Below, one piece after another: positions 10,767 through 20,252 of a stretch of 64,000 nucleotides of DNA. The translations under genes were made by a program, and so were the position numbers. The DNA comes from Arthrobacter gandavensis (GTDB lineage: Bacteria; Actinomycetota; Actinomycetes; Actinomycetales; Micrococcaceae): positions 1-64,000 of the forward strand of contig NZ_JADKYW010000002.1 in NCBI RefSeq assembly GCF_015355785.1, in the 5' to 3' direction. The notes beneath the pieces were generated by a model that searched no databases, was not told the DNA's origin, and saw nothing but the letters and a program-made list of their open reading frames with translations. Position 1 is the stretch's first letter. Each line of letters begins with the position of its first letter.

Positions 10767-12875
10767 TCAGATGCGGTAGACGCTGACGGAATTCCCGGCG
10801 GCACGGTCCTTCTCCCCGCAGGCCAGGCGGGCGCCGTTCCGGCGCCCGTCCGGGTCTGCCGTGGAGAAAACCAGCTCATAGAGGTCCCCCTCATTCGCGG
10901 TGACTCCGGCTTCATCCAGCGTCCGGCGCTCGGGCAGTACAATGTCTTCCGGCTGCGGTCCACCGTTGATGACCACCAGACCGGCGCGCTCGCCCTTTTC
11001 TGAGCCAATGAGCAGCTGCAGCACCCGGCAGCCCGGATCGTGCCAGGCGGCGTCAGTCATCGGCTCGCCCGCGGCGTCGAACCAGAGCAGGAACGCATCC
11101 TGCGGATCTGCCGGGAATGCGTACGGCTGCCGGGACAGAAACTCGCGGCGCAGGCGCAGCAGGGCTGCGGTGGCTGCGAACATGCGCTTCGCGGCGTCGT
11201 CGTGGTCCCAGGAAAGCCAGGCCGTCGCATTGTCCTGGCAGTAGGCGTTGTTGTTGCCGTGCTGGGTGCGGCCGGTTTCATCGCCGGCGGTGATCATCGG
11301 AACGCCGACGGACAGCAGCACGGTGGCCATCAGGTTCCGGGCGGTCTGTTCGCGGTGCTCCCGCAACTGCGGATCCTGCGTCTCGCCTTCAGCCCCGTGG
11401 TTCCAGCTTCGGTTGTGGCTCGACCCGTCGCGGTTCTCTTCGCCGTTAGCCTCGTTATGCTTGTGGTTGTAGGCCGTCAGATCCGCAAGGGTGAACCCGT
11501 CGTGGGCGGTCACCAGGTTCACGGAGGCCAGCGGGCTGCGCCCGGAACGGGCGAACAGGTCCGCCGATCCGGCCAGCGCGGTTCCCAGCCGGGCCAGCGA
11601 ACCCGCCGGCTCCCCTGCCGCCGTGGCTGCTTGGTCCACCAGCCAGAAATCGCGGGCGGTGTCGCGGAAGTGGTCGTTCCAGTCGGCCCAGCCGGGCGGG
11701 AAGTTCCCGGTCTGCCAGCCGTCCGGACCAAGGTCCCAGGGCTCGGCAATCAGCTTGACGCCGTGCATCACGGGGTCCGCCGCGAGGGCAACCAGCAGCG
11801 GGTGCCTGCGGTCGTAGTGGTTTGCGGCGTCCCGGGCCATAGTCGGAGCCAGGTCGAAGCGGAATCCGTCCACGTGGTACTCGGTGACCCAGTAACGCAG
11901 CGAATCGAGCGCCAGCTGGATCACGCGGGGTTCACTGAAGTCCAGGCTGTTGCCGCAGCCGGTGGTGTCGATGTACCGGCCCTCCGCGTCGTGCCGGTAG
12001 TAGGTCTCCTCGCCCAGGCCGCGCCAGCACAATGCGGGTTCGTCCTGCCCGCCTTCGGCCGTGTGGTTGTAGACGACGTCCAGGAACACTTCGATCCCCG
12101 CAGCGTGCAGGTCCCGAACCATGGTCTTGAACTCGTCCTGCACAGCCTGGGGGCCGGCTGCCTGCGCCGTGGGGGTGGCGTAGTCCAGGTGCGGGGCGAA
12201 GTAGCCCAGCGTGTTGTAGCCCCAGTAGTTGCTCAGCCCCAGTTCCCGGAGGTGGCGTTCGTCGATGTGGAAGTGGACCGGCAGCAGTTCCACCGCGGTG
12301 ATTCCCAGTTCCTTCAGGTACCGGATAGTTTCGATATGGCCCATTCCCGCGTAGGTGCCGCGCAGGTCCTCAGGGAGTGCCGGGTTCAGCCTGGTCATGC
12401 CCCGGACGTGGGCTTCGTAGATCACCGAGTCCCGCCAGCGGGTGTGCGGCTGCTGGTCGCCGTCCCAGTCGAAGCGGTTTGACGTGGCAACGGAGAAATA
12501 GAGAGGTTTATCCCCCGCCCGTTCAACGGTGTCGATGCCGCGCCCATAAGGATCGAGGAGCAGCTGGAAGGACCCCGGATCAGCAGGCAGGGGCGTTCCG
12601 TGGCCCCAGAACCCGTAGCGGATTCCTGGACGCAGTCCTTCCACGCGGCCGTGATGCACTCCGGCCGAACGTCCCTCCAGCAGGGTGGAGGTCCACTGCC
12701 CGGGCTGGACTTCAAACCAGACGTCCACGGCTTCCAGGCCGGGTGCGTAGACGGACACGTTGACGGCGCCCGGAACATCCTGGACGCCCGCCACACTGTC
12801 GTGGACGCCCAGGGGGAAAGCCCGGGAGACGCGTTCTGAAGGGGTCTGCCTACCTCCGGTTACGACATGTGCCAT
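10767..12875 (-). CDS. glgX: Glycogen debranching enzyme (isoamylase-type, GlgX)
   Basis: GlgX hydrolyses alpha-1,6 branches of glycogen limit dextrins left by the phosphorylase. The 702-residue protein has an N-terminal CBM48-like domain (about 20-120), then a GH13 barrel with D341 (GFRFDLAPT), E378 (IAEPWDLG) and D459 (TAHDGFT). The motif SNYWGYNTLGYFAPH near 215-229 is typical of the isoamylase/GlgX subfamily. It is transcribed alone and converges on glgP, its functional partner. A GAGG element 5 nt before the ATG can serve as ribosome binding site. Confidence 0.95.
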   Translation of the reverse strand: MAHVVTGGRQTPSERVSRAFPLGVHDSVAGVQDVPGAVNVSVYAPGLEAVDVWFEVQPGQWTSTLLEGRSAGVHHGRVEGLRPGIRYGFWGHGTPLPADPGSFQLLLDPYGRGIDTVERAGDKPLYFSVATSNRFDWDGDQQPHTRWRDSVIYEAHVRGMTRLNPALPEDLRGTYAGMGHIETIRYLKELGITAVELLPVHFHIDERHLRELGLSNYWGYNTLGYFAPHLDYATPTAQAAGPQAVQDEFKTMVRDLHAAGIEVFLDVVYNHTAEGGQDEPALCWRGLGEETYYRHDAEGRYIDTTGCGNSLDFSEPRVIQLALDSLRYWVTEYHVDGFRFDLAPTMARDAANHYDRRHPLLVALAADPVMHGVKLIAEPWDLGPDGWQTGNFPPGWADWNDHFRDTARDFWLVDQAATAAGEPAGSLARLGTALAGSADLFARSGRSPLASVNLVTAHDGFTLADLTAYNHKHNEANGEENRDGSSHNRSWNHGAEGETQDPQLREHREQTARNLMATVLLSVGVPMITAGDETGRTQHGNNNAYCQDNATAWLSWDHDDAAKRMFAATAALLRLRREFLSRQPYAFPADPQDAFLLWFDAAGEPMTDAAWHDPGCRVLQLLIGSEKGERAGLVVINGGPQPEDIVLPERRTLDEAGVTANEGDLYELVFSTADPDGRRNGARLACGEKDRAAGNSVSVYRI

Positions 12876-12902
12876 GCTGCCTCTTCCGGCGCTCAGCTGG
12901 AT

Positions 12903-13889
12903 TCAGGCGGAGCGCTGACGTGAAACTTCGTACAGGGTGATCCCGACGGCCATGGAGGCGTTCAGGGATTCCATGGCCGAGTCGATTGGGATTGAAACAA
13001 TCTGGTCGCAGTTTTCGCCCACGAGGCGGGATAGTCCCTTGCCCTCGGAGCCGACCACGATGCACACAGGTTCCTTGGCCAGCGCCAGGTCCGGCAGCGA
13101 AACGTCGCCGTCGCCGTCCAGGCCGAGGACAAAGATGCCCATCTTCTTGAAAGTCTTCAGCGTGTTGTTCAGGTTTCCGGCGCGGGCCACGGGGACGCGC
13201 ACGGCTGCACCGGCACTGGTCTTCCAGGCCGAGGCCGTTACGCCGACGGACCGGCGCTCGGGAACAATCACGCCGTGGGCGCTGAAGGCAGATGCGGAGC
13301 GGATGATCGCGCCGAGATTGCGCGGATCGGTGATGCCGTCCAGTGCCACGAAGAGCGGCGCATTGGCAATGTGGCCCTTCTTCCAGGCCTGGATGGTCTC
13401 TTCGGCGAGGTCGATCGGATCCGCGTATTCGTAGGGCGGGATCTGCAGGACCAGGCCCTGGTGGACAGCCTCATTGGTCATGCGGTCAAGCTCGGGCTTG
13501 TGCGTTTCCAGAACGGGCAGGCCGCGCTCGGCTGCCATCTTCAGGGACTCACGCACGCGGTCGTCCATGTCGATCCGCACGGCCACGTGCAGGGCCTTCG
13601 CCGGGATGCCGGCGCGCAGGGCCTCGACCACCGAGTTGCGGCCGGTGACCACTTCTTCGGCTACCTTGCCGCGCGCAGGGGCACTGCGGCTGCCGGAGCG
13701 CTGTCCGCCGTGCTTGGCGGCGGAACGCTCGGACAGCTGCTTGTTCTTGTATGCCTTGTGGTAGGGCCGGTCTTCAGCCTTGGGCGTCGGTCCCTTACCT
13801 TCGAGGGCTTTGCGCCCGAGGCCGCCGGTGCCCTGGCTGGGGCCCTTTTTGGCTTTGCGAATCGCGCCGGGTCGTCCGTGGTTGGCCAT
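12903..13889 (-). CDS. rlmB: 23S rRNA (guanosine-2'-O-)-methyltransferase, SpoU/TrmH family
   Basis: This SPOUT enzyme is expected to methylate the ribose of G2251 in the peptidyl-transferase loop. The 328-residue protein has a basic, Gly/Lys-rich N-terminal tail (1-75) of the kind common in actinobacterial homologues, an L30e-like substrate domain from about 78, and the three SpoU motifs: TDPRNLGAIIRSA, VVGSEGKGLSR and MESLNASMAVGI, which form the AdoMet-binding trefoil knot. It lies downstream of cysS on the same strand, the same order as in many Actinobacteria. AAGGTG 8 nt before the ATG is a good ribosome site. Confidence 0.92.
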   Translation of the reverse strand: MANHGRPGAIRKAKKGPSQGTGGLGRKALEGKGPTPKAEDRPYHKAYKNKQLSERSAAKHGGQRSGSRSAPARGKVAEEVVTGRNSVVEALRAGIPAKALHVAVRIDMDDRVRESLKMAAERGLPVLETHKPELDRMTNEAVHQGLVLQIPPYEYADPIDLAEETIQAWKKGHIANAPLFVALDGITDPRNLGAIIRSASAFSAHGVIVPERRSVGVTASAWKTSAGAAVRVPVARAGNLNNTLKTFKKMGIFVLGLDGDGDVSLPDLALAKEPVCIVVGSEGKGLSRLVGENCDQIVSIPIDSAMESLNASMAVGITLYEVSRQRSA

Positions 13890-13989
13890 GGGTAATACAC
13901 CTTAAGTAGAAGAAAGCACTACTTCTAGTCTACGCAGGCCGTCCAAACCCGCGTGCCCGGCGCCCGGGGTGTTAGCCCCGAGCTAACGG

Positions 13990-15435
13990 CTACCCCTGTT
14001 CCAGCGACCAGACGGCCCCGTCAGCAGTGTCTTCGACGACTACTCCGGCAGCGGTCAGGGCGTCGCGGATGGCATCCGCACGGGCCCAGTCCTTCGCGGC
14101 ACGGGCCTGGCTGCGTTCGAGCAGCCGGTCCTGGATCAGGCTGTCCAGCGCTGCGTGTTCAGGCCCGGCTGCCGTCCCCGCGGACTGGACCGCGTCCAGT
14201 CCCAGGACAGCGGTCATGGCGCGAACCTGGAATAGTGCGGTGCGGACTGCGTCGAGGTCCGACGCCGCCAGCGCGGTGTTGCCGGCACGCACCGTTTCGT
14301 GCAGCACGGCCAGCGCCTGAGGCACATTCAGGTCATCATCCATGGCTGCACCGAAAGCTTCGGGGAGATGCTGCGGGCCGGCGGCGGCGCCGTCGTTCCC
14401 CGTCTTGACCGCTGCCTTGGCGATGAACCCGTCGATTCGTTCCACGGCCGCTGCCGCTTCCTGCAGGGAGGTGGGCCGGTAGTCCAGGACGGAGCGGTAG
14501 TGCGCCTGTCCCAGGTAGTAGCGCACCACGCGCGGGGATGCTTCGGCGAGCATCTGCGCCGGGCTGACGGTGTTGCCAATGGACTTGGACATCTTTTCGC
14601 CCTCGAAGGTGACCATGCCGTTGTGCATCCAGAAGTTGGCGAATCCGTCGCCGGCAGCCTGGGACTGGGCCATTTCGTTCTCGTGGTGCGGGAAGCGCAG
14701 GTCCAGGCCGCCTCCGTGGATGTCGAAGCGGGGGCCGAGGTACCTGGTGACCATGGCGGAGCATTCAAGGTGCCAGCCGGGCCGGCCGCGGCCCCAGGGG
14801 CTGTCCCAGGCGGCGGTCTCCGGGTCGGTGTCCTTGTGTCCCTTCCACAGCGCGAAGTCCCGCGGATCGCGCTTGCCGCGCGGATCGGCGTCGGGCGCGG
14901 CCTGCATGTCGTCAATGTTTTGCCGGGTCAGTGACCCGTAAGCGGGCCAGGACCGCACATCGAAGTACACGTCCCCGGAGTCGTCCAGGGCCGGGTACGC
15001 GTGCCCTGCTTCGATGAGGCGCTGGATCAGGGCGTGCATTTCGGGAATGTGGCCGGTGGCGCGCGGCTCATAGGTGGGCCGCTGGACGCCCAGTGCGTCA
15101 TACGCGCGGGAGAATTCCTGTTCAAAGCGGTAGGCCAGCGCCCACCACGGTTCGTCGGGAACAACGCCGTCGGCGGGCTCCGCGCCTACTGACGCGGCGG
15201 CCTTGGCCAGGATCTTGTCATCGATGTCCGTGACGTTGCGGACGGTGTTTACCCGAAAACCGCGTGCCTGCAGCCAGCGCGTGAGCTGATCGAACGCGAT
15301 CGCGGAGCGGATGTGCCCCACATGCGGCAGGCCCTGGACGGTGGCACCGCAGTAGTACAGGCTGACCTGCCCCGGAACGAGGGGCTCAAAGTCCCGGACC
15401 TGCGCGCTTGCTGTGTCATAGAATCTCAGGCTCAC
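13990..15435 (-). CDS. cysS: Cysteinyl-tRNA synthetase
   Basis: CysS charges tRNA-Cys with cysteine. The 481-residue class I synthetase has the HIGH-type motif in [11 protein letters not shown] (about 37-47), KMSKS, and zinc-binding Cys/His positions (YYCG near 28-31 and the LECSAM segment). The start GTG 15435 lies 6 nt after a TAGCCT -10 (plus-strand 15442-15447), so the message is probably leaderless. The order ispD-ispF-cysS-rlmB on one strand is common in Actinobacteria. The 100-nt gap to rlmB holds a small GTTAG/CTAAC hairpin after the stop. Confidence 0.96.
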   Translation of the reverse strand: MSLRFYDTASAQVRDFEPLVPGQVSLYYCGATVQGLPHVGHIRSAIAFDQLTRWLQARGFRVNTVRNVTDIDDKILAKAAASVGAEPADGVVPDEPWWALAYRFEQEFSRAYDALGVQRPTYEPRATGHIPEMHALIQRLIEAGHAYPALDDSGDVYFDVRSWPAYGSLTRQNIDDMQAAPDADPRGKRDPRDFALWKGHKDTDPETAAWDSPWGRGRPGWHLECSAMVTRYLGPRFDIHGGGLDLRFPHHENEMAQSQAAGDGFANFWMHNGMVTFEGEKMSKSIGNTVSPAQMLAEASPRVVRYYLGQAHYRSVLDYRPTSLQEAAAAVERIDGFIAKAAVKTGNDGAAAGPQHLPEAFGAAMDDDLNVPQALAVLHETVRAGNTALAASDLDAVRTALFQVRAMTAVLGLDAVQSAGTAAGPEHAALDSLIQDRLLERSQARAAKDWARADAIRDALTAAGVVVEDTADGAVWSLEQG

Positions 15436-15498
15436 TGCTCTAGGCTACCGCGTGCTGCCAGCCGCCCCCGCAGGCAGGTTACGCTTCCGGCCAGCGGA

Positions 15499-15984
15499 TC
15501 AGACCGCGACGACGACGGCGGTCGCCACGGCGGCGATTCCCTCACCCCGGCCGGTGAAGCCCAGCCCGTCCGTGGTGGTGGCGGAGACGTTCACGGGAGC
15601 TCCGGCAGCCTCCGTCAGGACGGCTTCGGCCTCGCTTCGGCGGGGGCTGAACTTGGGCCGGTTGCCGATCAGCTGAACCGAAATGCTGCCGATCCGGTAA
15701 CCCGCTTCGCGGACCAGCCGCGCGGCGTGCGCCAGCAGCACTGTTCCCGCCGCTCCCGCGTACTCGGGGCGGTCGGTGCCGAAGTGCGTGCCAAGGTCCC
15801 CGATCCCCGCTGCGGAGAACAAGGCATCGGCGGCAGCGTGGGCTACCACGTCGCCGTCGGAATGCCCGGCGAGCCCGCGTTCGCCCTCCCACAGCAAACC
15901 GGCGACCCAGAGCGGCCGCGGCGCGTCCAGGGGTGCGAAGGCATGGACGTCGGTGCCGATGCCGGTGCGAGGCAGTGCTTCCAC
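15499..15984 (-). CDS. ispF: 2-C-methyl-D-erythritol 2,4-cyclodiphosphate synthase
   Basis: IspF makes the cyclodiphosphate intermediate of the MEP isoprenoid pathway. The 161-residue protein has the zinc ligands D12 and H14 (GTDVHAF) and H49 (in HSDGDVVAH), and the conserved stretches IGNRPK and [11 protein letters not shown]. It starts with GTG 5 nt after the ispD stop, with AGGAGG 10 nt upstream inside the ispD end, so the two MEP-pathway genes form one operon. Confidence 0.95.
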   Translation of the reverse strand: MEALPRTGIGTDVHAFAPLDAPRPLWVAGLLWEGERGLAGHSDGDVVAHAAADALFSAAGIGDLGTHFGTDRPEYAGAAGTVLLAHAARLVREAGYRIGSISVQLIGNRPKFSPRRSEAEAVLTEAAGAPVNVSATTTDGLGFTGRGEGIAAVATAVVVAV

Positions 15985-15989
15985 GGTTC

Positions 15990-16748
15990 TTAGTCCTCCT
16001 GCATGGTGGAGCCGCCGGACAGGACAGCTTCGGCAAGAAGCAGGTCCAGCGGAGTGGTGATCTTTAGGGACATGGCAGAACCTTCCACGACGTACACCGG
16101 GATGCCGAGGCTTTCCACCAGCATCGCGTCGTCCGTGATGGCGGAGGCCTGCTGGCCGTCGAATTCTGCAGCGGCGGCGTGCGCGCGGCGGAGGACACCC
16201 GCCTCGAATCCCTGCGGCGTCTGCACTGCACGCAGGGAAGAACGGTCCGGCGTGCCGGTGACCTGTGCCGGGGCCGGGGAGTTCCCGCCCGTTGGCTGGA
16301 CGGATTTGACGGTATCCACCACCGGAACGGCTGGAATAACCGCCTGGGCTCCGACCGCTAGGGCGGTGGTGACCCGGTGGAACACCTGGGCCGGTGTGAG
16401 CGCCCGGGCTGCGTCATGCACCAGCACCGCGTCAAGGTCCTCGGGGAGGGCATGAAGCGCTGCACGGACTGAATCGGCCCGTGTGGCACCCCCGTCCACT
16501 ACCTCGAGGGGGCAGCTGAGGGGCGTGGCTGCGCACAGGGCCCGCAGCGCAGTGTCCCCTGCGGGGACGGCTACGGCGATCACGGAGGCCACGCCGCTGG
16601 CATCGACTCCACGCAGCGCGTGGGCCAGGAGCATTTCCCCGGCCAGGGGGACCTGGGCTTTGGGCATGCCATAGCCGAGACGCTGGCCGGACCCGCCGGC
16701 CACCAGGATGACGCCCACACGGTAGGGGCCGGGAATGGAATCAGACAC
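15990..16748 (-). CDS. ispD: 2-C-methyl-D-erythritol 4-phosphate cytidylyltransferase
   Basis: IspD couples CTP to methylerythritol 4-phosphate in the MEP pathway. The 252-residue protein has the nucleotide-binding loop [28 protein letters not shown] and the C-terminal [10 protein letters not shown] segment. The GTG start at 16748 follows a TAGGCT -10 (plus-strand 16755-16760) by 6 nt and therefore looks leaderless. It lies directly downstream of carD, separated by a strong terminator. Confidence 0.94.
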   Translation of the reverse strand: MSDSIPGPYRVGVILVAGGSGQRLGYGMPKAQVPLAGEMLLAHALRGVDASGVASVIAVAVPAGDTALRALCAATPLSCPLEVVDGGATRADSVRAALHALPEDLDAVLVHDAARALTPAQVFHRVTTALAVGAQAVIPAVPVVDTVKSVQPTGGNSPAPAQVTGTPDRSSLRAVQTPQGFEAGVLRRAHAAAAEFDGQQASAITDDAMLVESLGIPVYVVEGSAMSLKITTPLDLLLAEAVLSGGSTMQED

Positions 16749-16814
16749 GGCTCAAGCCTAGTGCCATGGCACGCGCAGCGCGCGGCACAGGGGCAAACGG
16801 AGTGTTAAACAGAC

Positions 16815-16846
16815 GTTGCCGGCCCGCTTGGCAGCGGGCCGGCAAC
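16815..16846 (-). terminator. Terminator after carD
   Basis: A perfect 14-bp GC-rich stem (arms 16815-16828 and 16833-16846) with a TGGC loop lies 12 nt past the carD stop, followed on the minus strand by GTCTGTTTAAC. Confidence 0.75.
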
Positions 16847-16858
16847 ATGAATCGTGAA

Positions 16859-17341
16859 TTAGCTGGAAAGGACCTCGTCCAATACAGCGGCAGCCTGGTC
16901 CTCGTCAGTCTTTTCGGCCAGGGCAAGCTCCGAAATGAGGATCTGGCGTGCCTTTGCAAGCATGCGCTTCTCGCCCGCGGAAAGACCGCGGTCGTGGTCG
17001 CGGCGCCACAGGTCGCGGACGACCTCGGCAACCTTGACGACGTCGCCCGAAGCGAGCTTCTCCAGATTTGCCTTGTAACGGCGTGACCAGTTTGTCGGTT
17101 CCTCAGTCAGTTCGGCACGGAGGACATCGAAGACGTGCTCGAGGCCTTCCTTGCCTACGACGTCACGAACCCCAACGAGGTCAACGTTCTCAGCCGGTAC
17201 TTCAATGGTCAGATCACCCTGTGCCACCTTGAGCTTGAGATACATCTTCTCTTCGCCCTTGATGGTCCGCATCTTGATCTCTTCGATCTTCGCGGCACCG
17301 TGGTGAGGGTAAACAACTGTTTCGCCAACCTCAAAAACCAT
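16859..17341 (-). CDS. carD: CarD-family RNA polymerase-binding transcription factor
   Basis: CarD binds the RNA polymerase beta subunit and stabilises open complexes, notably at rRNA promoters. From ATG 17341 the protein is 160 residues: an N-terminal RNAP-interaction Tudor-like domain starting [17 protein letters not shown] and a helical DNA-binding domain (about 65-160) with the WSRRYKAN segment. The usual actinobacterial length and an AAGGGG element 10 nt upstream favour this start over a 29-residue in-frame extension. A TAATAC-like -10 for this gene may lie near 17437-17442. It is divergent from the lipoprotein gene. Confidence 0.94.
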   Translation of the reverse strand: MVFEVGETVVYPHHGAAKIEEIKMRTIKGEEKMYLKLKVAQGDLTIEVPAENVDLVGVRDVVGKEGLEHVFDVLRAELTEEPTNWSRRYKANLEKLASGDVVKVAEVVRDLWRRDHDRGLSAGEKRMLAKARQILISELALAEKTDEDQAAAVLDEVLSS

Positions 17342-17582
17342 GTGGACTTTCCCCTTTCCCGAACCCCAGTTTAGCATGTGGACGACACGCCGAGAAGAGT
17401 TTCCGCAGGTCAGCGGGCCGAGGCCCAAAACTGAGTATTATTCGGCCTCCCGCCGGTAGCTTCGTGAGCACTTCGGAGCAGCCCCCTGACGTCGCTAAAT
17501 CCATGTTTTAGGGGGTTTGCCGATAGGCTAGGAGTAAACGTCCCCTCGGTCCTCCGACCGCCACCCCTCAGGAGTTTGTGCT

Positions 17583-18110
17583 GTGATTTTCACAACCAGG
17601 AACCGGACGCGGAACGCTGCCGCCGCCGGTGTTATTGCGCTGTCGCTGCTGGGCGCCACCGGCTGCAGTGCCGTGAACGATCAGGCCACCACCATGCAGT
17701 ACTCTCCGTCCGACGGCATTGTCCAGGATCTGGGGGACCTGCAGCTGCGCAACATCCTGGTTGTCAGCGACGGCGACGGCGAACCGGGACGCCTGATGGG
17801 CACCGTGGTCAACGATTCCTCGGACCCGATCAACCTCGAGCTCTCCATTGGCGGCTCAAACCTGACCTGGAACATCCCCGGCGGCGGCAAGGTTGTCTAC
17901 GACGACGCTCCGCAGTCCGAGGTACTGGTCGAGACGGTCAGCGTTGTTCCGGGCACCGGCATCCGCGCCGAAGCCAGCTACGGTTCGGAGAGCGCCGAAC
18001 TGAACGTGCCCGTCGTTGACGGCCAGGTTCCCTACTACCGCGATTACCTCCCCACCGCCGAGCCGTCACCGGAACCCAGCGGCGAGGCCTCGGAGACTCC
18101 GGCTCCGTAA
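17583..18110 (+). CDS. Small secreted lipoprotein, function unknown
   Basis: I do not recognise a named family. The 175-residue product starts with a signal peptide (basic n-region to R10, hydrophobic core AAAAGVIALSLLGA) ending in a lipobox with Cys28 (GATGC), so it is expected to be anchored on the outer face of the membrane. The remainder looks like a compact beta-rich domain; the last 20 residues are Pro/Glu/Ser-rich. GTG 17583 follows AGGAG by 8 nt. Upstream a TAGGCT box at 17524-17529 may be the -10. Similar lipoproteins beside carD are seen in related Actinobacteria, but no role can be read from the sequence. Confidence 0.85.
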   Translation: MIFTTRNRTRNAAAAGVIALSLLGATGCSAVNDQATTMQYSPSDGIVQDLGDLQLRNILVVSDGDGEPGRLMGTVVNDSSDPINLELSIGGSNLTWNIPGGGKVVYDDAPQSEVLVETVSVVPGTGIRAEASYGSESAELNVPVVDGQVPYYRDYLPTAEPSPEPSGEASETPAP

Positions 18111-18144
18111 GAAGCCGAGAACACTCAACAAGCCCACAACATGG

Positions 18145-18180
18145 GAAAGGGTCCGTCCGGTTCTCCGGACGGACCCTTTC
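18145..18180. terminator. Bidirectional terminator between lipoprotein gene and regX3
   Basis: A perfect 16-bp inverted repeat (arms 18145-18160 and 18165-18180) with a 4-nt TTCT loop sits between the two convergent genes. GAAAGGG at one end and CCCTTTC at the other give short A/T flanks on both strands. Confidence 0.85.
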
Positions 18181-18201
18181 GCATGCCTGTGCTGCCTGGG
18201 C

Positions 18202-18882
18202 TCAGGCTTCGAACTTGTAGCCCAGCCCGCGCACCGTCACCAGGTGCTGCGGCGCGGAGGGATCGGGCTCAATCTTTGCCCGGAGGCGCTTGACGTGGAC
18301 ATCCAGGGTTTTGGTGTCCCCCACGTAGTCCGCTCCCCACACCCGCTCGATGAGCTGGCCTCGCGTCATCACGCGCCCGGAGTTCCGCAGCAGCATCTCC
18401 AGCAGCTCGAACTCCTTCAGCGGCAGGGAGACAGGTGTGCCGTCAACGCTCACCACGTGGCGGTCCACGTCCATCCGGACCGGGCCTGCCTGGACCGTGG
18501 AGCCGCTGAGGTCCCCCGAATCGCTGCGGCGGCGCAGCACCGCCCGCACCCGGGCCAGCAGTTCGCGGGAGGAATACGGCTTTGTCACGTAGTCATCGGC
18601 GCCGAGCTCCAGCCCCACCACTTTGTCGATCTCCGCGTCACGCGCCGTGAGCATGATGACGGGCACGTCCGACCGCTGGCGCAGCTGCCGGCACACCTCG
18701 GTGCCGGACTGCCCCGGCAGCATCAGGTCCAGGAGCACCAGGTCCGCTCCGGAACGGTCAAACTCCGCAACGGCGTCCAGGCCGTTGTCCACCACTGCGA
18801 CGTCGAACCCCTCGCGTTCCAGGAGGTAGGACAATGGGTCGCTGAAGGACTCTTCGTCCTCCACAATCAGGATCCTGCTCAA
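18202..18882 (-). CDS. regX3: Two-component response regulator RegX3 (OmpR/PhoB family)
   Basis: This 226-residue DNA-binding regulator is expected to control the phosphate-starvation response with SenX3. The receiver domain (1-115) has acidic residues D9/E10, phospho-acceptor D52 in LLDLMLPG, T79 and K101 in YVTKPYS. A winged-helix effector domain follows (about 130-226; KTLDVHVKRLRAKIE is the recognition region). It begins 1 nt after the senX3 stop, so the pair is co-transcribed. A divergent PHO box lies upstream of senX3. Confidence 0.94.
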   Translation of the reverse strand: MSRILIVEDEESFSDPLSYLLEREGFDVAVVDNGLDAVAEFDRSGADLVLLDLMLPGQSGTEVCRQLRQRSDVPVIMLTARDAEIDKVVGLELGADDYVTKPYSSRELLARVRAVLRRRSDSGDLSGSTVQAGPVRMDVDRHVVSVDGTPVSLPLKEFELLEMLLRNSGRVMTRGQLIERVWGADYVGDTKTLDVHVKRLRAKIEPDPSAPQHLVTVRGLGYKFEA

Positions 18883-18883
18883 C

Positions 18884-20077
18884 TTACTCCTTGCCGGCCG
18901 GCGTGGATGCGCCGCCTGTCCGCGGCGGGCTGTCCGCCGGGTCCTCGCTGTCCGCGGCTTCCATTTCCGGAAGCCGCACGGTGAAGGTCGATCCTTGTCC
19001 CGGCTGGGACCATAGGCTCACTTCGCCGCCGTGGTTGGAGACCACGTGTTTCACAATGCTCAGGCCCAGCCCGGTGCCGCCGGTGTTGCGGGAACGGGCT
19101 GCATCGATGCGGTAAAAGCGCTCGAAGACCCGTTCCTGGTCCTCGGCGGCGATGCCGGGGCCGCGGTCCGTGACCGTCACCTGGGCCAGGCCGTCACGGG
19201 ACCGGATGCCCACGCCCACCTGGCTGCCCTCCGGCGAATACCGGATCGCGTTGTCGATCAGGTTCCGGAAGGCAGTGGTCAGCATGGGACCGTCGGCGTA
19301 AACCGGGTTCTCCGCGGACCCGCCCACCACCACGGTGATGTTCCGCCGTTCCGCGGACAACCGGTTGGCTTCGACGGCGTCGTGCACCAGCTCCGTGATG
19401 TCCACCGGCTCGGCGTGGTCCACCATATCGGTGCCCTGGAGCCTTGAAAGTTCAATGATGTCCTGCACCAGGGCGGAGAGGCGCACCGTTTCCTTGTGCA
19501 TCCGCTTCGCAAACCGGCGCACTGCTTCCTCGTCCGCAGCGGCGTCGTCGATTGCCTCCGCCAGCAGGGAAATGGCGCCCACCGGCGTCTTGAGTTCGTG
19601 GGAGACGTTGGCAACGAAGTCGTTGCGCATTTCCTCGGTCCGGGTAGCTTCCGTGCGGTCATCGGCCAGGATGAGGATGTACTCCTCGGCAATCGGTGCG
19701 ATCCGCAGCTGCAGGATCAGGCTCCCCTGCCCCATCAGGCCGCGGTTCAGCTCTACGTTCCGGTCTTCGATGACGCCGTCGCGCCGCACCCTGGCGGTGA
19801 GCTCCAGCACCTCTTCCTGCATCAGGGTGTGCCCCCGCACCAAGCCAAAGGCGTAGGCGCCCGGGCTGGCCCGCACCACGCCGTCGATGCCGTCCACCAC
19901 GATGTAGGCGCGCCCGAGGACGCCCAGGATTTCTGCTGCGCCTTCGGACAGGGCCGGCTCGTCCACCTCGGCCAGGTCACGGCGGTGCCGCTGGCTGGAG
20001 ATATAGGCGACGACGCCGAATACACCCACGGCCAGGCCGAGGATGCCTGAGAGCAGGCCCAGGAGTACAGGATTCAC
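18884..20077 (-). CDS. senX3: Sensor histidine kinase SenX3
   Basis: This 397-residue membrane histidine kinase phosphorylates RegX3 and, with PhoU, senses phosphate status. There is one clear N-terminal transmembrane helix (about 3-27), a PAS-like domain (about 45-140), the H-box NVSHELKTPVGA with H160, and a HATPase domain with DNAIRYSPEG, DRGPGIA and GTGLGLSIVKH. The start GTG 20077 is 6 nt after a TAAGCT -10 (plus-strand 20084-20089), giving a leaderless message. The PHO box at 20138-20181 suggests autoregulation. Confidence 0.94.
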   Translation of the reverse strand: MNPVLLGLLSGILGLAVGVFGVVAYISSQRHRRDLAEVDEPALSEGAAEILGVLGRAYIVVDGIDGVVRASPGAYAFGLVRGHTLMQEEVLELTARVRRDGVIEDRNVELNRGLMGQGSLILQLRIAPIAEEYILILADDRTEATRTEEMRNDFVANVSHELKTPVGAISLLAEAIDDAAADEEAVRRFAKRMHKETVRLSALVQDIIELSRLQGTDMVDHAEPVDITELVHDAVEANRLSAERRNITVVVGGSAENPVYADGPMLTTAFRNLIDNAIRYSPEGSQVGVGIRSRDGLAQVTVTDRGPGIAAEDQERVFERFYRIDAARSRNTGGTGLGLSIVKHVVSNHGGEVSLWSQPGQGSTFTVRLPEMEAADSEDPADSPPRTGGASTPAGKE

Positions 20078-20137
20078 AGTCCTAGCTTAGGCTGACGCAT
20101 TTGTTCCGGCGGGCACTGCGGTGGCATTCGACCAACC

Positions 20138-20181
20138 GTTAAACTAACGTTCACTTCAAGAGGGCCGACCGTTAACCAGAC
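20138..20181. promoter_or_regulatory. PHO box: four 11-bp direct-repeat units
   Basis: Between divergent senX3 and phoU lie four head-to-tail 11-mers: GTTAAACTAAC (20138), GTTCACTTCAA (20149), GAGGGCCGACC (20160) and GTTAACCAGAC (20171). Three start GTTMAM and the third is degenerate. The 11-bp phasing and GTTCAC core match the direct-repeat units bound by actinobacterial PhoP/RegX3-type regulators. The last unit is placed to overlap the -35 of a possible phoU promoter whose -10 would be TAAATG at about 20192-20197. Confidence 0.75.
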
Positions 20182-20252
20182 GCTGGCAGCATAAATGCAG
20201 CCGCGGATCTGCTTCCGCAGCCCTGAAAGAGTTGATCGAAAGGACGCATTCA

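Noticed and set aside
17519-17526. GCCGATAG upstream of the lipoprotein gene
   Set aside because: The position 15 nt upstream reads TCCA instead of TAAC; the nearest TAAA is 19 nt away. An overlapping TAGGCT box is a better ordinary -10.
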